A stretch of 35,645 nucleotides of DNA from positions 1 to 35,645 of IMG/VR virus record IMGVR_UViG_3300029319_000192. One strand, written 5' to 3'. The notes beneath the pieces were generated by a model. It was not told the DNA's origin. It saw only the letters and a program-made list of their open reading frames with translations, and searched no databases. Positions 9,069 through 16,117 of the stretch are shown in pieces (the first letter of the stretch is position 1; the number at the start of each line of letters is the position of its first letter). The DNA comes from a virus. The translations under genes and the position numbers were made by a program.

Positions 9069-9362
9069 TCACAGTCTCCTTATGAGTTCAGCCAAGTCTT
9101 TTTGGCCGGCATCAATCAACGCATTGTATACGGTAGTCCGGTCGCTGCGGATGGCTTGCCGCATATAATATTCTAATACTTTTACCATCCGACGGCGAAA
9201 GGCCTTAGCCTGATCGCGAATTACCGGATTTGCGTCGTCAGAGATGGAGATGATCTTTTCCGCACACAGCTCTGCCACTTCTTCTGGGGTAAGACCGCGG
9301 TTTTCCGTGGTTTTTACCTGTACCTGAAACTCAGGATCGAACTGTATGGGGTCTATTTTCAT
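9069..9362 (-). CDS. Conserved helical protein in adaptor/tail region
   Basis: 97 residues, ATG 9362 overlapping the upstream stop (ATGA). Mostly charged alpha-helical after a short N-terminal strand segment (MKIDPIQFDPEFQVQVKTTE). Recognisable blocks are NRGLTPEEVAELCAEKII and NPVIRDQAKAFRRRM. There are no membrane segments or zinc motifs. It is translationally coupled to an adaptor-like gene, suggesting head-tail assembly, but this is inference. Similar unnamed proteins occur in marine phages, from memory. Confidence 0.65.
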   Translation of the reverse strand: MKIDPIQFDPEFQVQVKTTENRGLTPEEVAELCAEKIISISDDANPVIRDQAKAFRRRMVKVLEYYMRQAIRSDRTTVYNALIDAGQKDLAELIRRL

Positions 9363-10009
9363 TGCTTGGGCCTGATGATTTTACCAGTCCGATACTCGTC
9401 TGTGACTTCCTTCGATTCGCCAAGCTGCTTGAGCGACCCAAGAGCTTGAGTGAAATTTTGGAAGTACATCTGCATCATGTCTTGCTCGCCTTTCATGAAG
9501 GTGTAAGCCTCCACCAGGGAGCCATAAAGCATTGCCACTGATGCGTTTTCACTAAGCCAAGTTGTACCCGATTCGGCGCCTGCCGTAAGGCTTGCCGGCC
9601 GGTAGTAATAATGCAGCTCAGAAGTGAATGAGCTATTCGGCGTTGGCCCCAGGATAAAATTGTCAATATCAAAAACAGCGTAATACCTGGGGAGACCCGT
9701 CGTTGCTGGGTTTGGGTTGAAAGTCTGCACGTAATCAACGTCTTTGAAATCGACAAAGACTTGTTCACTGCTCGCGTTTGTAAATGAAAGCGAAAACGGA
9801 GCCAAGAAATCCGTCGGCACTGCAAGGAACTTGTTGGAGGCCGTCATAGAACCGCTGACGTTTTTACGAAACAGGCTGAGCTGCACGTTTTTTAAAATGC
9901 GCTCTTCTGTATTTTTGATAAACGTCGGGAGATTATTGACGAACGTCGTTTCGTCGTTTTCGGCGTAGTCTTGGATGGCTTGTTTCAGCGAACTGTATGT
10001 AAAGCTCAT
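9359..10009 (-). CDS. Head-tail adaptor-like protein
   Basis: 216 residues from ATG 10009, overlapping the upstream gene by four bases. Helical ends flank a beta-sandwich core. Visible blocks are SSLKQAIQDYAEN (6-18), FIKNTEERILKNVQLSLFRKN (30-50), VPTDFLAPFSL, and ELHYYYRPASL around 125-136. This layout, with TFVNNLPTFIKNTEERI, matches what I know of podoviral adaptor proteins (SU10-type adaptor families) that bind under the portal. It follows the gp4-like gene, consistent with a connector role. Assignment moderately confident. Confidence 0.7.
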   Translation of the reverse strand: MSFTYSSLKQAIQDYAENDETTFVNNLPTFIKNTEERILKNVQLSLFRKNVSGSMTASNKFLAVPTDFLAPFSLSFTNASSEQVFVDFKDVDYVQTFNPNPATTGLPRYYAVFDIDNFILGPTPNSSFTSELHYYYRPASLTAGAESGTTWLSENASVAMLYGSLVEAYTFMKGEQDMMQMYFQNFTQALGSLKQLGESKEVTDEYRTGKIIRPKQ

Positions 10010-10308
10010 GTCGTCACCGTTACGCTACCGACCTTGCCATATACTACGGTGGGTCGAGGAGTCGGTTGCTCCACCGTGGGTACGCAAACAAACACTTTAA
10101 GTGGCTCAACACGGTCTGGTCGCGCGTTACGCAACGCTTCCGGGTCCACCACCCGCCGAAAGGGCCCTAGCTGCGGGTGCTTTGGCTCAAACTCGTCTTT
10201 TCCAACAAGAAGGCCGTTCCACTCCTTTCGCATATCTTTGTAGCGATAGCGCTGGCCTGACCGATCAGAGATCGCATAGGCCAATTTGCCGGAAGCAAAC
10301 TTGGCCAT
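10006..10308 (-). CDS. Conserved small head-tail region protein
   Basis: 100 residues from ATG 10308, overlapping neighbours at both ends. The signature blocks ISDRSGQRYRYKDMRKEWNG, EFEPKHPQLGPF and ALRNARPDRVEPLKV occur, from memory, in a family found between the two adaptor proteins of many marine and other podo-like phages. The C-terminus is a short beta-rich Val/Thr segment. Its order, always next to adaptors, implies a minor connector component. No enzyme motif; function unknown. Confidence 0.7.
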   Translation of the reverse strand: MAKFASGKLAYAISDRSGQRYRYKDMRKEWNGLLVGKDEFEPKHPQLGPFRRVVDPEALRNARPDRVEPLKVFVCVPTVEQPTPRPTVVYGKVGSVTVTT

Positions 10309-10976
10309 CAGGCTGTCCTCGAATAATTATTTTGCGGCACGACGTTGAAGGACGCTCGGTCCCGGTCTTCCTGCATGGCGCGCTCAAACTCTTCCTCGTA
10401 CACCGACTTCAAAAGCTGTATGCGGTTGGGAGCGCGCTTCATCGCAATGTAATAGGCTAAGCCGGCAGCAAGGCAAGGGTAAAAACGAAAGGGCATGTCT
10501 ACAGTATTAATGTAGGTGTCTGCATCGTCCATGCGCGTCAAGCAATCAAAGATCACAACGTCTGTGCTGTTCTCGGCCACTGGCCAAAGTTTCAGAACAG
10601 GCGTGGTTTGACGATCCAAGAAGAACTGATTCGGCCGACTCTGCGTGGTTTTGTTGGGGATGGATAAGTATTCATCCCGAGACAAACGCTCCAGGGCAAA
10701 ATCGGTGTTGTCGCGACGGACAACCACAGATAAGACGTCGATGACATCGGCATCTAGCGTGTAGTTGCCCGTCCCGGCAATCATCGTCACAGTGCGATTT
10801 TTGATAGTCCACTGATTGAGACCGCGGTTGGCCCACTCGGCCAGCATCAGGTTGAGCGAACGCTTTGCGGTCTTTTGGTCGTATCCGGTACGAACCTCTA
10901 GCCCACAACGCTCAAACGCCTCCTCAATATAATCGGAGACGTCTAGCTCAAAATCTTTGCTGCCCGAAGTAGCCAT
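10308..10976 (-). CDS. P22 gp4-like tail accessory / head-tail adaptor candidate
   Basis: 222 residues from ATG 10976. The N-terminal helical bundle (DVSDYIEEAFERCGLE, AKRSLNLMLAEWANRGLNQW) is followed by a beta region (GNYTLDADVIDVLSVVVRR, ERLSRDEYLSIPNK) and a C-terminal helix rich in Glu/Arg. This is the arrangement of P22 gp4-type tail accessory factors, which bind the portal ring. It sits next to a second adaptor-like gene and upstream of the gp10-like nozzle. Family recognition from memory; P22 gp4 is shorter (166). Confidence 0.72.
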   Translation of the reverse strand: MATSGSKDFELDVSDYIEEAFERCGLEVRTGYDQKTAKRSLNLMLAEWANRGLNQWTIKNRTVTMIAGTGNYTLDADVIDVLSVVVRRDNTDFALERLSRDEYLSIPNKTTQSRPNQFFLDRQTTPVLKLWPVAENSTDVVIFDCLTRMDDADTYINTVDMPFRFYPCLAAGLAYYIAMKRAPNRIQLLKSVYEEEFERAMQEDRDRASFNVVPQNNYSRTA

Positions 10977-10978
10977 CG

Positions 10979-11197
10979 TTAGTCAGACTTGACCAGCTTG
11001 TAGCCCTTGGCCTTAGCAGCTTTGCGAAGATCAGCAACGGTCATGCCGCCCTTTGCCATCATATCGGGCTTCATCATTTCGCGCTTCATTTGGGAACCCA
11101 TCGCCATACCGCCCCCGCGCATCTTTTTAGGAGCACCGCCCCCACGCATCTTCTTGGGAGCACCACCTCGCATCATCTTACGCGGCTTCATCGCCAT
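10979..11197 (-). CDS. Small Met/Lys/Gly-rich basic repeat protein
   Basis: 72 residues from ATG 11197, with GGAGA upstream; the first 20 bases overlap the upstream gene. The N-terminal half has APKKMRGGG-type repeats (about residues 10-32). The tail MTVADLRKAAKAKGYKLVK resembles the short helix-extended-helix of Rho-N/SAP-like modules. Very basic and without hydrophobic segments, so nucleic-acid contact is plausible. I recall similar proteins in marine phage genomes. Possibly a minor virion DNA-associated protein; this is inference. Confidence 0.65.
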   Translation of the reverse strand: MAMKPRKMMRGGAPKKMRGGGAPKKMRGGGMAMGSQMKREMMKPDMMAKGGMTVADLRKAAKAKGYKLVKSD

Positions 11198-11765
11198 GAT
11201 TCAGTCTCCTGTAAAGTTCTGCTCGTTTGGAAAAAAGGTCTTCAACATCATACTCATCAAAGTAAGTATCATAGTAGCCGTTCTTAGCTAGCTTGTCTGC
11301 GGCGTCGTGAACAGCCGAAAGACGCTGTAAAAAGATTATCGCATAAGGCTCGTCGATGACATGGGTAAAGGATTCGTCGTCCAAGTATTCGTTTGGCTCG
11401 TCGTCTGGGTGAAACCCCATTACCCAAAAGTCACGGTCTATGAAAAACCCGTTTGCGATAGCTTCGTTCAATGAATCAAGATATTCGTGAAAACGCTCGG
11501 CATCTGGATCATAGTTGCGATCAACAACTAAAAGTACGTCCAGCGTGTCTTCCCACTGAGATAGGCAGGCGTATAGCTCTTGGTAGCTGTTTTCATACTT
11601 GAATTTGAAGCCTACGCGCTCGTCTTGCCAAGCTTTCTTCGCGTAAGGACAGGGCGGTAGGTTGTTGAAGAACTCGTTCTCCACCTCCAGAACAGAGGCA
11701 GACCACTCGCGGATTTCTTCCGCAATCTTGCGCTCGTCGCCCGTAAGGAAGGCTGCCGCCCTCAT
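11178..11765 (-). CDS. Conserved acidic protein of unknown function
   Basis: 195 residues from ATG 11765, which overlaps the upstream stop (ATGA); a longer frame to 11822 runs into the neighbour and is less likely. Soluble and rich in Asp/Tyr/Phe. A PCPYAKKAW block near residues 37-45 is followed by LLVVDRNYDPDAERFHEYLD and GFFIDRDFWVMGFHPDDE. I recall this CPxAK...FHPDDE combination in a family carried by many marine phages, without known function. Its Cys, His and Asp residues might bind metal, but this is speculation. It lies among small basic proteins, away from replication genes. Confidence 0.7.
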   Translation of the reverse strand: MRAAAFLTGDERKIAEEIREWSASVLEVENEFFNNLPPCPYAKKAWQDERVGFKFKYENSYQELYACLSQWEDTLDVLLVVDRNYDPDAERFHEYLDSLNEAIANGFFIDRDFWVMGFHPDDEPNEYLDDESFTHVIDEPYAIIFLQRLSAVHDAADKLAKNGYYDTYFDEYDVEDLFSKRAELYRRLNHGDEAA

Positions 11766-12088
11766 ACCCGCGTGACCGAGCCTTTGGTAACTTTTCGACG
11801 GTCCTCCATGATAGCGCCGCATCCCCGGGCGACTACACCGCCCTTGCGCTTCCGAACTACCCGCGCTTTTGGAGTATTTGCCACAACCTGTTTCCCTTTA
11901 GCGCCTTCACGCTTCTTTTTGCGAGCTGTCGCAGCGCGCTCAGACTTGCTAAGACTTTGCGCCTTGCGGCGAGGCAGACATCTATCTGGGTTCTTCTTAT
12001 CCTTTGAAGTCCCACACGGACCCGCGATGTTGCCTGAGCTATCAATCCGTACCCATCCTTCATCTAGCCAGTCCTGTAGTTTGCCCAT
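11762..12088 (-). CDS. Small basic Cys-containing protein (DUF5872-like)
   Basis: 108 residues from ATG 12088, overlapping the upstream stop (TAATG). The start, LQDWLDEGWVRID followed by GPCGTSKDKKNPDRCLPRRKA, resembles the 'WF.EKWVDI ... CGR ... PKCVP..KA' pattern I associate with DUF5872. The rest is Arg/Lys-rich, with GGVVARGCGAIMEDRRKVTK near the end, an ending common in small marine phage proteins. Possibly nucleic-acid binding or a virion component; unknown. Confidence 0.65.
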   Translation of the reverse strand: MGKLQDWLDEGWVRIDSSGNIAGPCGTSKDKKNPDRCLPRRKAQSLSKSERAATARKKKREGAKGKQVVANTPKARVVRKRKGGVVARGCGAIMEDRRKVTKGSVTRV

Positions 12089-12324
12089 TAACGTCCCTTC
12101 CGCTTACCGCCCTTGGCTTTCTTGGCGTAGTTAGGGTCTTTGCAATACTTAGATGCTGCCAGATTAGCGTAGGCGCTGGGGTATGTGTCAAAGGTACGCT
12201 TTGCCCAGGCTTTGCCTTCAGGACAAATCTTACTACCTTTACTTTTCTTGGACGCAGCACCGCCTTTGCGAAAATAAGTGACGTCATTTTTCTTAGGCTT
12301 GGGACCAGTCCGCACAGCAGCCAT
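12088..12324 (-). CDS. Small basic protein of marine-phage type
   Basis: 78 residues from ATG 12324, which overlaps the upstream stop (TGATG); the longer frame to 12399 overlaps the upstream gene and lacks a ribosome-binding site. The C-terminal block WAKRTFDTYPSAYANLAAS, then KYCKDPNYAKK, is a pattern I recall in many marine phages. Lys-rich at both ends with two Cys. Coupled to similar basic proteins on both sides. Function unknown; a DNA- or RNA-binding role is only suggested by charge. Confidence 0.7.
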   Translation of the reverse strand: MAAVRTGPKPKKNDVTYFRKGGAASKKSKGSKICPEGKAWAKRTFDTYPSAYANLAASKYCKDPNYAKKAKGGKRKGR

Positions 12325-12626
12325 CAGAAACCTCCCATCACCTTGGTCAAGAAGACGGTAAAGATTGGTGCCAAAAACACCGCAAGCACGATAGCCCAAA
12401 GCCTGCCGTCAAACTTGTCGATTTTTTTGTCCATCTTCTCAATCGCATCACTGTTTTCGGCTAACTTTTCTTCAATGCGTTCATACCGCAAACTGCACTC
12501 CGCCTCATGCTTTTCAATTAGGGCGAGTAAATCTTTTGTGGTCAAGCGAGAAGGATCAGACACCTTCTTACTACCACGCTTGGCAGCTCCAGTAGCGCGC
12601 AGTGAACTTGTCTTTTGCTGAGGCAC
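12324..12626 (-). CDS. Coiled-coil protein with C-terminal transmembrane helix (XhlA/holin-like layout)
   Basis: 100 residues from a GTG start at 12626, overlapping the upstream gene by about 56 bases. A basic N-terminus is followed by a coiled coil (about 28-75; HEAECSLRYERIEEKLAEN) and one C-terminal membrane helix (LWAIVLAVFLAPIFTVFLTK, about 76-95). This is the layout of haemolysin XhlA-type and small holin-like phage proteins. It lies far from the lysozyme and 3-TM holin, so it could be a second lysis factor or an envelope-associated virion protein. The start codon is uncertain. Confidence 0.65.
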   Translation of the reverse strand: MPQQKTSSLRATGAAKRGSKKVSDPSRLTTKDLLALIEKHEAECSLRYERIEEKLAENSDAIEKMDKKIDKFDGRLWAIVLAVFLAPIFTVFLTKVMGGF

Positions 12627-12855
12627 AATTATGTCTCGCTCGGAAATTGCTTCGTCGGCCCGGCTGATTCTTTTTGATCTTCATGTTTGGGTCGCCAAAC
12701 CGGACCAGTTTGATCTCTGAGCCTTTCTTGGCAAGAACAGCGGACTTCTTTGACTTTCCTGGGGTGCGCTTTGGCTTATTGTATCCGGCAAAAGTCTCAC
12801 CCCTGTACTTGATTCGGCCTGAAGGCAGCTTCTTTACATCTTTGGTTGTCGCCAT
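12571..12855 (-). CDS. Conserved small basic protein with FRARHNC...YWSC motif
   Basis: 94 residues from ATG 12855 (a TTG precedes it directly). Key blocks are GETFAGYNKPKRTP, KLVRFGDPNMKIKKNQP and FRARHNC...ARYWSCQAW. I recall this arrangement as a frequent, unnamed marine phage gene. Two C-terminal Cys plus His may bind a metal. It is the first gene after a long stem-loop (12884-12954). Function unknown. Confidence 0.75.
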   Translation of the reverse strand: MATTKDVKKLPSGRIKYRGETFAGYNKPKRTPGKSKKSAVLAKKGSEIKLVRFGDPNMKIKKNQPGRRSNFRARHNCASAKDKFTARYWSCQAW

Positions 12856-12883
12856 CAATTCACACCCAACAGGAGGGCATCAC

Positions 12884-12954
12884 GGCCCGGTGAACCTGAA
12901 AACTCAAAAATCTGGCTGATTACGAGGCAAGTTTTTGAGCAAGATTCACGGGCC
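12884..12954 (-). promoter_or_regulatory. Long intergenic stem-loop
   Basis: Between two structural-region genes the transcript can fold into a two-part hairpin. The outer arms 12884-12894 and 12945-12954 (GGCCCGTGAA against TTCACCGGGCC, one bulge) enclose inner 8-bp arms at 12903-12910 and 12932-12939 (CTCAAAAA against TTTTTGAG). There is no classic U-run after the GC stem, so it is not a standard terminator; it may be a processing or stabilising element. Confidence 0.5.
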
Positions 12955-12966
12955 ATGGCCGAGTCC

Positions 12967-13371
12967 TTAATTGTACTTTTTGCGCAAGTACATGATTACC
13001 GTGTAGGTGTCCGCAGAAGACGCCCCGATAGTGGTGAAGTTGATGTCACCAGTCTTTCCAGAACCAGCATTGTTTGTAAGACCACCAAAAATCGTATAGT
13101 CGTGGTTGCCGCTTTGGTTTTCACCAAGCTCAATACAAAACTGATCGCTGGAAGCGTCAAAAAGTATTTGCACCTTCATGCCAATGCACTGCCACCACAA
13201 ACGCTCAATGACAACACCCGTGCAGGTGTCGCCATCAGCGCTTGCGCTAAGTGCAGACACATCAACCTTAGTGACCGCCGATTCACCAGTGCCATCGGAC
13301 ACATTTGTGAACTTCATGACAGCAGTTTGAGGGCCGTCAATAATGGTCTGAGTCGTTACGGCATCAGCCAT
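12967..13371 (-). CDS. Conserved beta-rich structural protein near capsid genes
   Basis: 134 residues from ATG 13371 with GGAGG upstream. Blocks: TQTIIDGPQTAVMKFTNVSDG, SAVTKVDVSAL, IGMKVQILFDASSDQ, NAGSGKTGDINFTT, and a C-terminal TYTVIMYLRKKYN strand. I remember this family as common in marine phages near major capsid genes. All-beta, 134 residues, no membrane segment; probably a capsid decoration or minor head protein. It lies downstream of the major capsid terminator, so is likely expressed at a lower level. Confidence 0.75.
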   Translation of the reverse strand: MADAVTTQTIIDGPQTAVMKFTNVSDGTGESAVTKVDVSALSASADGDTCTGVVIERLWWQCIGMKVQILFDASSDQFCIELGENQSGNHDYTIFGGLTNNAGSGKTGDINFTTIGASSADTYTVIMYLRKKYN

Positions 13372-13383
13372 GACCGCCTCCGT

Positions 13384-13890
13384 TTATTGATCGGCAAATG
13401 TCGGCGCGGTCGCACCCGTGACAGTGCCAAAAATCTGATAATTCGTGGTGTTGAGACCAACGATAGTCACATCAAAACCAGCAGGGACATTGATCTGGAT
13501 GCTGGAGTTTGAGTTTCCGTCAGAAAACACCGCGCTAACTTCGTTATCCGTATCAAGGAAAGTCACGCCACCAATGTAAAAGTTGGTGTTACCGGGGGTA
13601 ACAATCAAGGCATCGGTTGCATCAGCCGCACCGCCTGCATAAACAAAGCGGAAGATAGAACCAGCAATGGGAGCCGGCAGGGTGTAGGTGTTGTCTTGCC
13701 CACCGTCTGGGACAAGAAGAATCCGGCCGCTGTGCGTAGCATTTGTCAGCGTCACATTACCATCAGCCAAGCTGACGGGACCGTCGCCCAGGGTTGCAAC
13801 TTCCGTGATGGCGCCGGTGGTGCCGTTTTTGCTGACAGCTTTGAAGGTACTTTCAGAACGGACCGGACCGCTGAAGGTGGTGTTAGCCAT
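13384..13890 (-). CDS. Beta-rich capsid-associated (decoration-like) protein
   Basis: 168 residues from ATG 13890 with CAGGAGA upstream. The N-terminus MANTTFSGPVRSESTFKAVS, then ATHSGRILLVPDGGQDNTYTLP, resembles a marine phage protein seen beside major capsid genes, from memory. Gly/Thr-rich and beta-predicted throughout. It is the first gene after the capsid terminator. A decoration or cementing role is likely from position, but not shown by the sequence. Confidence 0.7.
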   Translation of the reverse strand: MANTTFSGPVRSESTFKAVSKNGTTGAITEVATLGDGPVSLADGNVTLTNATHSGRILLVPDGGQDNTYTLPAPIAGSIFRFVYAGGAADATDALIVTPGNTNFYIGGVTFLDTDNEVSAVFSDGNSNSSIQINVPAGFDVTIVGLNTTNYQIFGTVTGATAPTFADQ

Positions 13891-13981
13891 TGAGAATCTC
13901 CTGTCGTGGCTAGTGTCAGACTCAGGTGAGCCTGTCAGGGATCAAGCCCTTTTATACTCTTTCACAAAAACCAACGCAAAT

Positions 13982-14004
13982 AAAAAGGGGGCCCGAAGGC
14001 CCCC
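13982..14004 (-). terminator. UUCG-loop terminator after the major capsid gene
   Basis: On the minus strand GGGGGCC, loop TTCG, GGCCCCC is followed by TTTTTATTT. A 7-bp GC stem closed by the very stable C(UUCG)G tetraloop plus a U-run is a textbook intrinsic terminator, placed about 20 bases after the capsid stop codon. It probably steps down expression of the downstream tail genes. Confidence 0.9.
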
Positions 14005-14026
14005 TCCAAAACCATCCGAAGATGAT

Positions 14027-14935
14027 TTATGCAGCACCCGGGGTGCCAAACACGCAACGCCAATCGGACACGCCGAACGAGTAACGCTCGCGCGCTTTGA
14101 AGCGCATGTTACCGGTGTCAAAGTCCCCTTCCATTGCCGTCTTGATGGGCGAACGGTTGAAGTATTTGAAGCCGTTGGGCGCATCAGTCTTGATGAAGAA
14201 GGCATCCGTGTCGGTGAGGAAGTGGTTAACCACCGCACCTTCAGGAAGCATCCCCATGGACTTCATGGCGTTCAGATCGTTGTCTGCCGTGCCAGAGCGC
14301 AGGTTGGAGTTGATCACCCGCTCTGCAACGAATTGCAGCTCTTTCGGAATGATCAGCTTCGTGCCGCGAACAGCAATCTTCAGACCGCGCTCGTCCGTGA
14401 GCCCTGCAATGTCAATCAGCATCTGCTCAAGAGAAGTCTCGTTGAGGTCAGCAGCCGTGGACAGCAGGTTACGCTGATTGCCCGAAAGACTCGGGTGAGC
14501 AGCGGAGAAAAGCGCAGCGCCGTCGCCAATCGGAGAAGCGGTGCTGAAGCCATTGTTCAGAATCGCCGCCGCCTTGATTTGCTTGGTCTGTGCCATGGAA
14601 CGAGCCAGCGCTTTCGTATACCGAGATGCCAGACGATCATAAAGATTGTCTTCAATGGCCTCTTCCGTGATTGAGAAAGCGAGAGCAATCGTCTCATGCT
14701 GATAGCGGGCAGTGTAGGTCTCTTGGGCGTCGTCAAAGGTGATGGCCGTGCCTTCGCCTTTAACAGGTGCCGTAGAGAAGCCACCAAGCATCACTTCTTC
14801 TTCAAAGGCGCGGTCCGAAGACTCCTCCTCGAAGATTTCAGAGTGCTCGTTCTCGTACCGGTTGTACTCAAGGCCAAAAAGGGCGTTGAGTCCGGGCTCC
14901 AGCTCTTTAGCTAGTTGTGCGCGTGAAATCGCCAT
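14027..14935 (-). CDS. Major capsid protein (HK97-fold candidate)
   Basis: 302 residues from ATG 14935 with AAGGAGG upstream. Blocks such as HSEIFEEESSDRAFEEEVMLGG, TYTARYQHETIALAFSITEEAIEDNLY, AAILNNGF, LFSAAHPSLSG and NGFKYFNRSPIKT match the Mu gpT-like / HK97-fold capsid proteins as I know them. It lies after the scaffold and has its own strong terminator, as expected for the most abundant virion protein. No maturation protease is visible. Confidence is high from order and motifs. Confidence 0.9.
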   Translation of the reverse strand: MAISRAQLAKELEPGLNALFGLEYNRYENEHSEIFEEESSDRAFEEEVMLGGFSTAPVKGEGTAITFDDAQETYTARYQHETIALAFSITEEAIEDNLYDRLASRYTKALARSMAQTKQIKAAAILNNGFSTASPIGDGAALFSAAHPSLSGNQRNLLSTAADLNETSLEQMLIDIAGLTDERGLKIAVRGTKLIIPKELQFVAERVINSNLRSGTADNDLNAMKSMGMLPEGAVVNHFLTDTDAFFIKTDAPNGFKYFNRSPIKTAMEGDFDTGNMRFKARERYSFGVSDWRCVFGTPGAA

Positions 14936-14947
14936 TTGTCAGCCTCC

Positions 14948-15598
14948 TTAGATACCGGTCGAATCCGCAGTGGTCTGCGAATCAAATCGACGGGTGGCAG
15001 CGTTGAAATGGGCATTCAGACGCACGATCAACGGGATGCCCGCAGCGGTAAAGTCGCTGTTGGCCTCATCATCAAGGATGCCCACAATACGCAGCGGCAG
15101 GGTTGCCGTGGTATTGACGGTGGACACACCTAATGCGCCGCTAGAAGACCCCGTGCTAGTGGAGCCTGACCGAGCCGAAGTACCCAGCGAAGCGTTAGCA
15201 AAGACGGTTGCCAGGGCCGTAGCACGGTCCGTAAGGCTCGCATCGCTAGCGACTTTGAAGAGCTGGTTGGGGTTATCAGCAACGAAAGCTTTGACAGGGA
15301 AGTTCGTGTCAACGCTCACGGAGTTGGCCCCGGGCCAATAGTTAATGAAAACCGGCTTCTTTTGAACCGAGTCCTGATACTCAACGCCCATCAGCACACC
15401 AAGGGCTTGCGTAGTGCCGCCAGCCGTATCCCCAGCTTGGTCAATGACGCCCGCAGCAAGCGGAACGACAATGGCGTACTGGTAGATAGCATTAGTGTTG
15501 TCAGAAGCGATTTCGTACTGGGTAACCCCAGTCGAGTTCACGCCGCTGCCAGCGAGGCCGATAGGACGAAGACCAAAGGCAGTATTAGCATTTGCCAT
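14948..15598 (-). CDS. Capsid-region structural protein (decoration/cement-like)
   Basis: 216 residues from ATG 15598 with AGGAGA upstream. It begins MANANTAFGLRPIGLAGSG and contains TQYEIAS, ALGVLMGVEYQDS and KPVFINYWPG, a pattern I recall in proteins just upstream of marine phage capsid genes. Residues about 140-160 are a Ser/Gly/Thr linker. Mostly beta. Probably a head protein packed with the major capsid protein; role inferred from position. Confidence 0.72.
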   Translation of the reverse strand: MANANTAFGLRPIGLAGSGVNSTGVTQYEIASDNTNAIYQYAIVVPLAAGVIDQAGDTAGGTTQALGVLMGVEYQDSVQKKPVFINYWPGANSVSVDTNFPVKAFVADNPNQLFKVASDASLTDRATALATVFANASLGTSARSGSTSTGSSSGALGVSTVNTTATLPLRIVGILDDEANSDFTAAGIPLIVRLNAHFNAATRRFDSQTTADSTGI

Positions 15599-15620
15599 GA
15601 CTTAAGTCTCCTATGTGGTC

Positions 15621-16112
15621 CTATTTCCGAGAACCACCGAAAGTTACACGGGATTGACGATCAGGCTTGCTAATCGTCATCGTGGAGTGTGCGTTCTCGC
15701 GCATCATATCGTGATCCACAGCCGCCATTTGATCAGCGCTACGCTGATTGAAATAAGCGGTGCGTTCCGCGACGGTTTCATCGGGAATCCGCGCAAGAAG
15801 CAAACCACCAACCCCAAACACACCTTCGTATTTACCTGATTCAACCACAGGTGCCTCAAAATCCGGGTACTCGTCCTGACGGACTAGTTCCCATCCTTCG
15901 CGCATCTTGGCACTGACGTTTTTGCGATCATCAAAACCGCGCGTTTCCGCACGAATCCAACGATGCTTGAACCCGTCAGGGGCAGGCGGTGCATCCAGCA
16001 TTGATGGAGGAGCCCACGGCTTACGCCTAGCCGTTTTCTCCCGAGATTGTTTAGCGCGAGAAGTGCGCTTAACGGACCCGCTGAACTCCATATCGTTCGT
16101 TAACTCGTCCAT
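15621..16112 (-). CDS. Conserved head-region protein, unknown role
   Basis: 163 residues. I chose ATG 16112 because AAGGAG lies eight bases before it; a GTG at 16121 overlaps the scaffold stop (GTGA) and is the alternative. The basic N-terminus is followed by PWAPPSMLDAPPAPDGFKHR, WIRAETRG, REGWELVRQDEYPDF and GVFGVGGLLLARIPDETVAERTAYF. I remember this as a common marine phage gene between scaffold and capsid. No catalytic motif; perhaps an assembly or head protein. Confidence 0.7.
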   Translation of the reverse strand: MDELTNDMEFSGSVKRTSRAKQSREKTARRKPWAPPSMLDAPPAPDGFKHRWIRAETRGFDDRKNVSAKMREGWELVRQDEYPDFEAPVVESGKYEGVFGVGGLLLARIPDETVAERTAYFNQRSADQMAAVDHDMMRENAHSTMTISKPDRQSRVTFGGSRK

Positions 16113-16117
16113 TCCGC

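Noticed and set aside
12060-12287. 75-residue minus-strand frame
   Set aside because: Overlaps the conserved 78-residue gene in another frame and has no support.
13688-14674. 328-residue plus-strand open frame
   Set aside because: Antisense to the major capsid and decoration genes and crosses the terminator; no motif seen.
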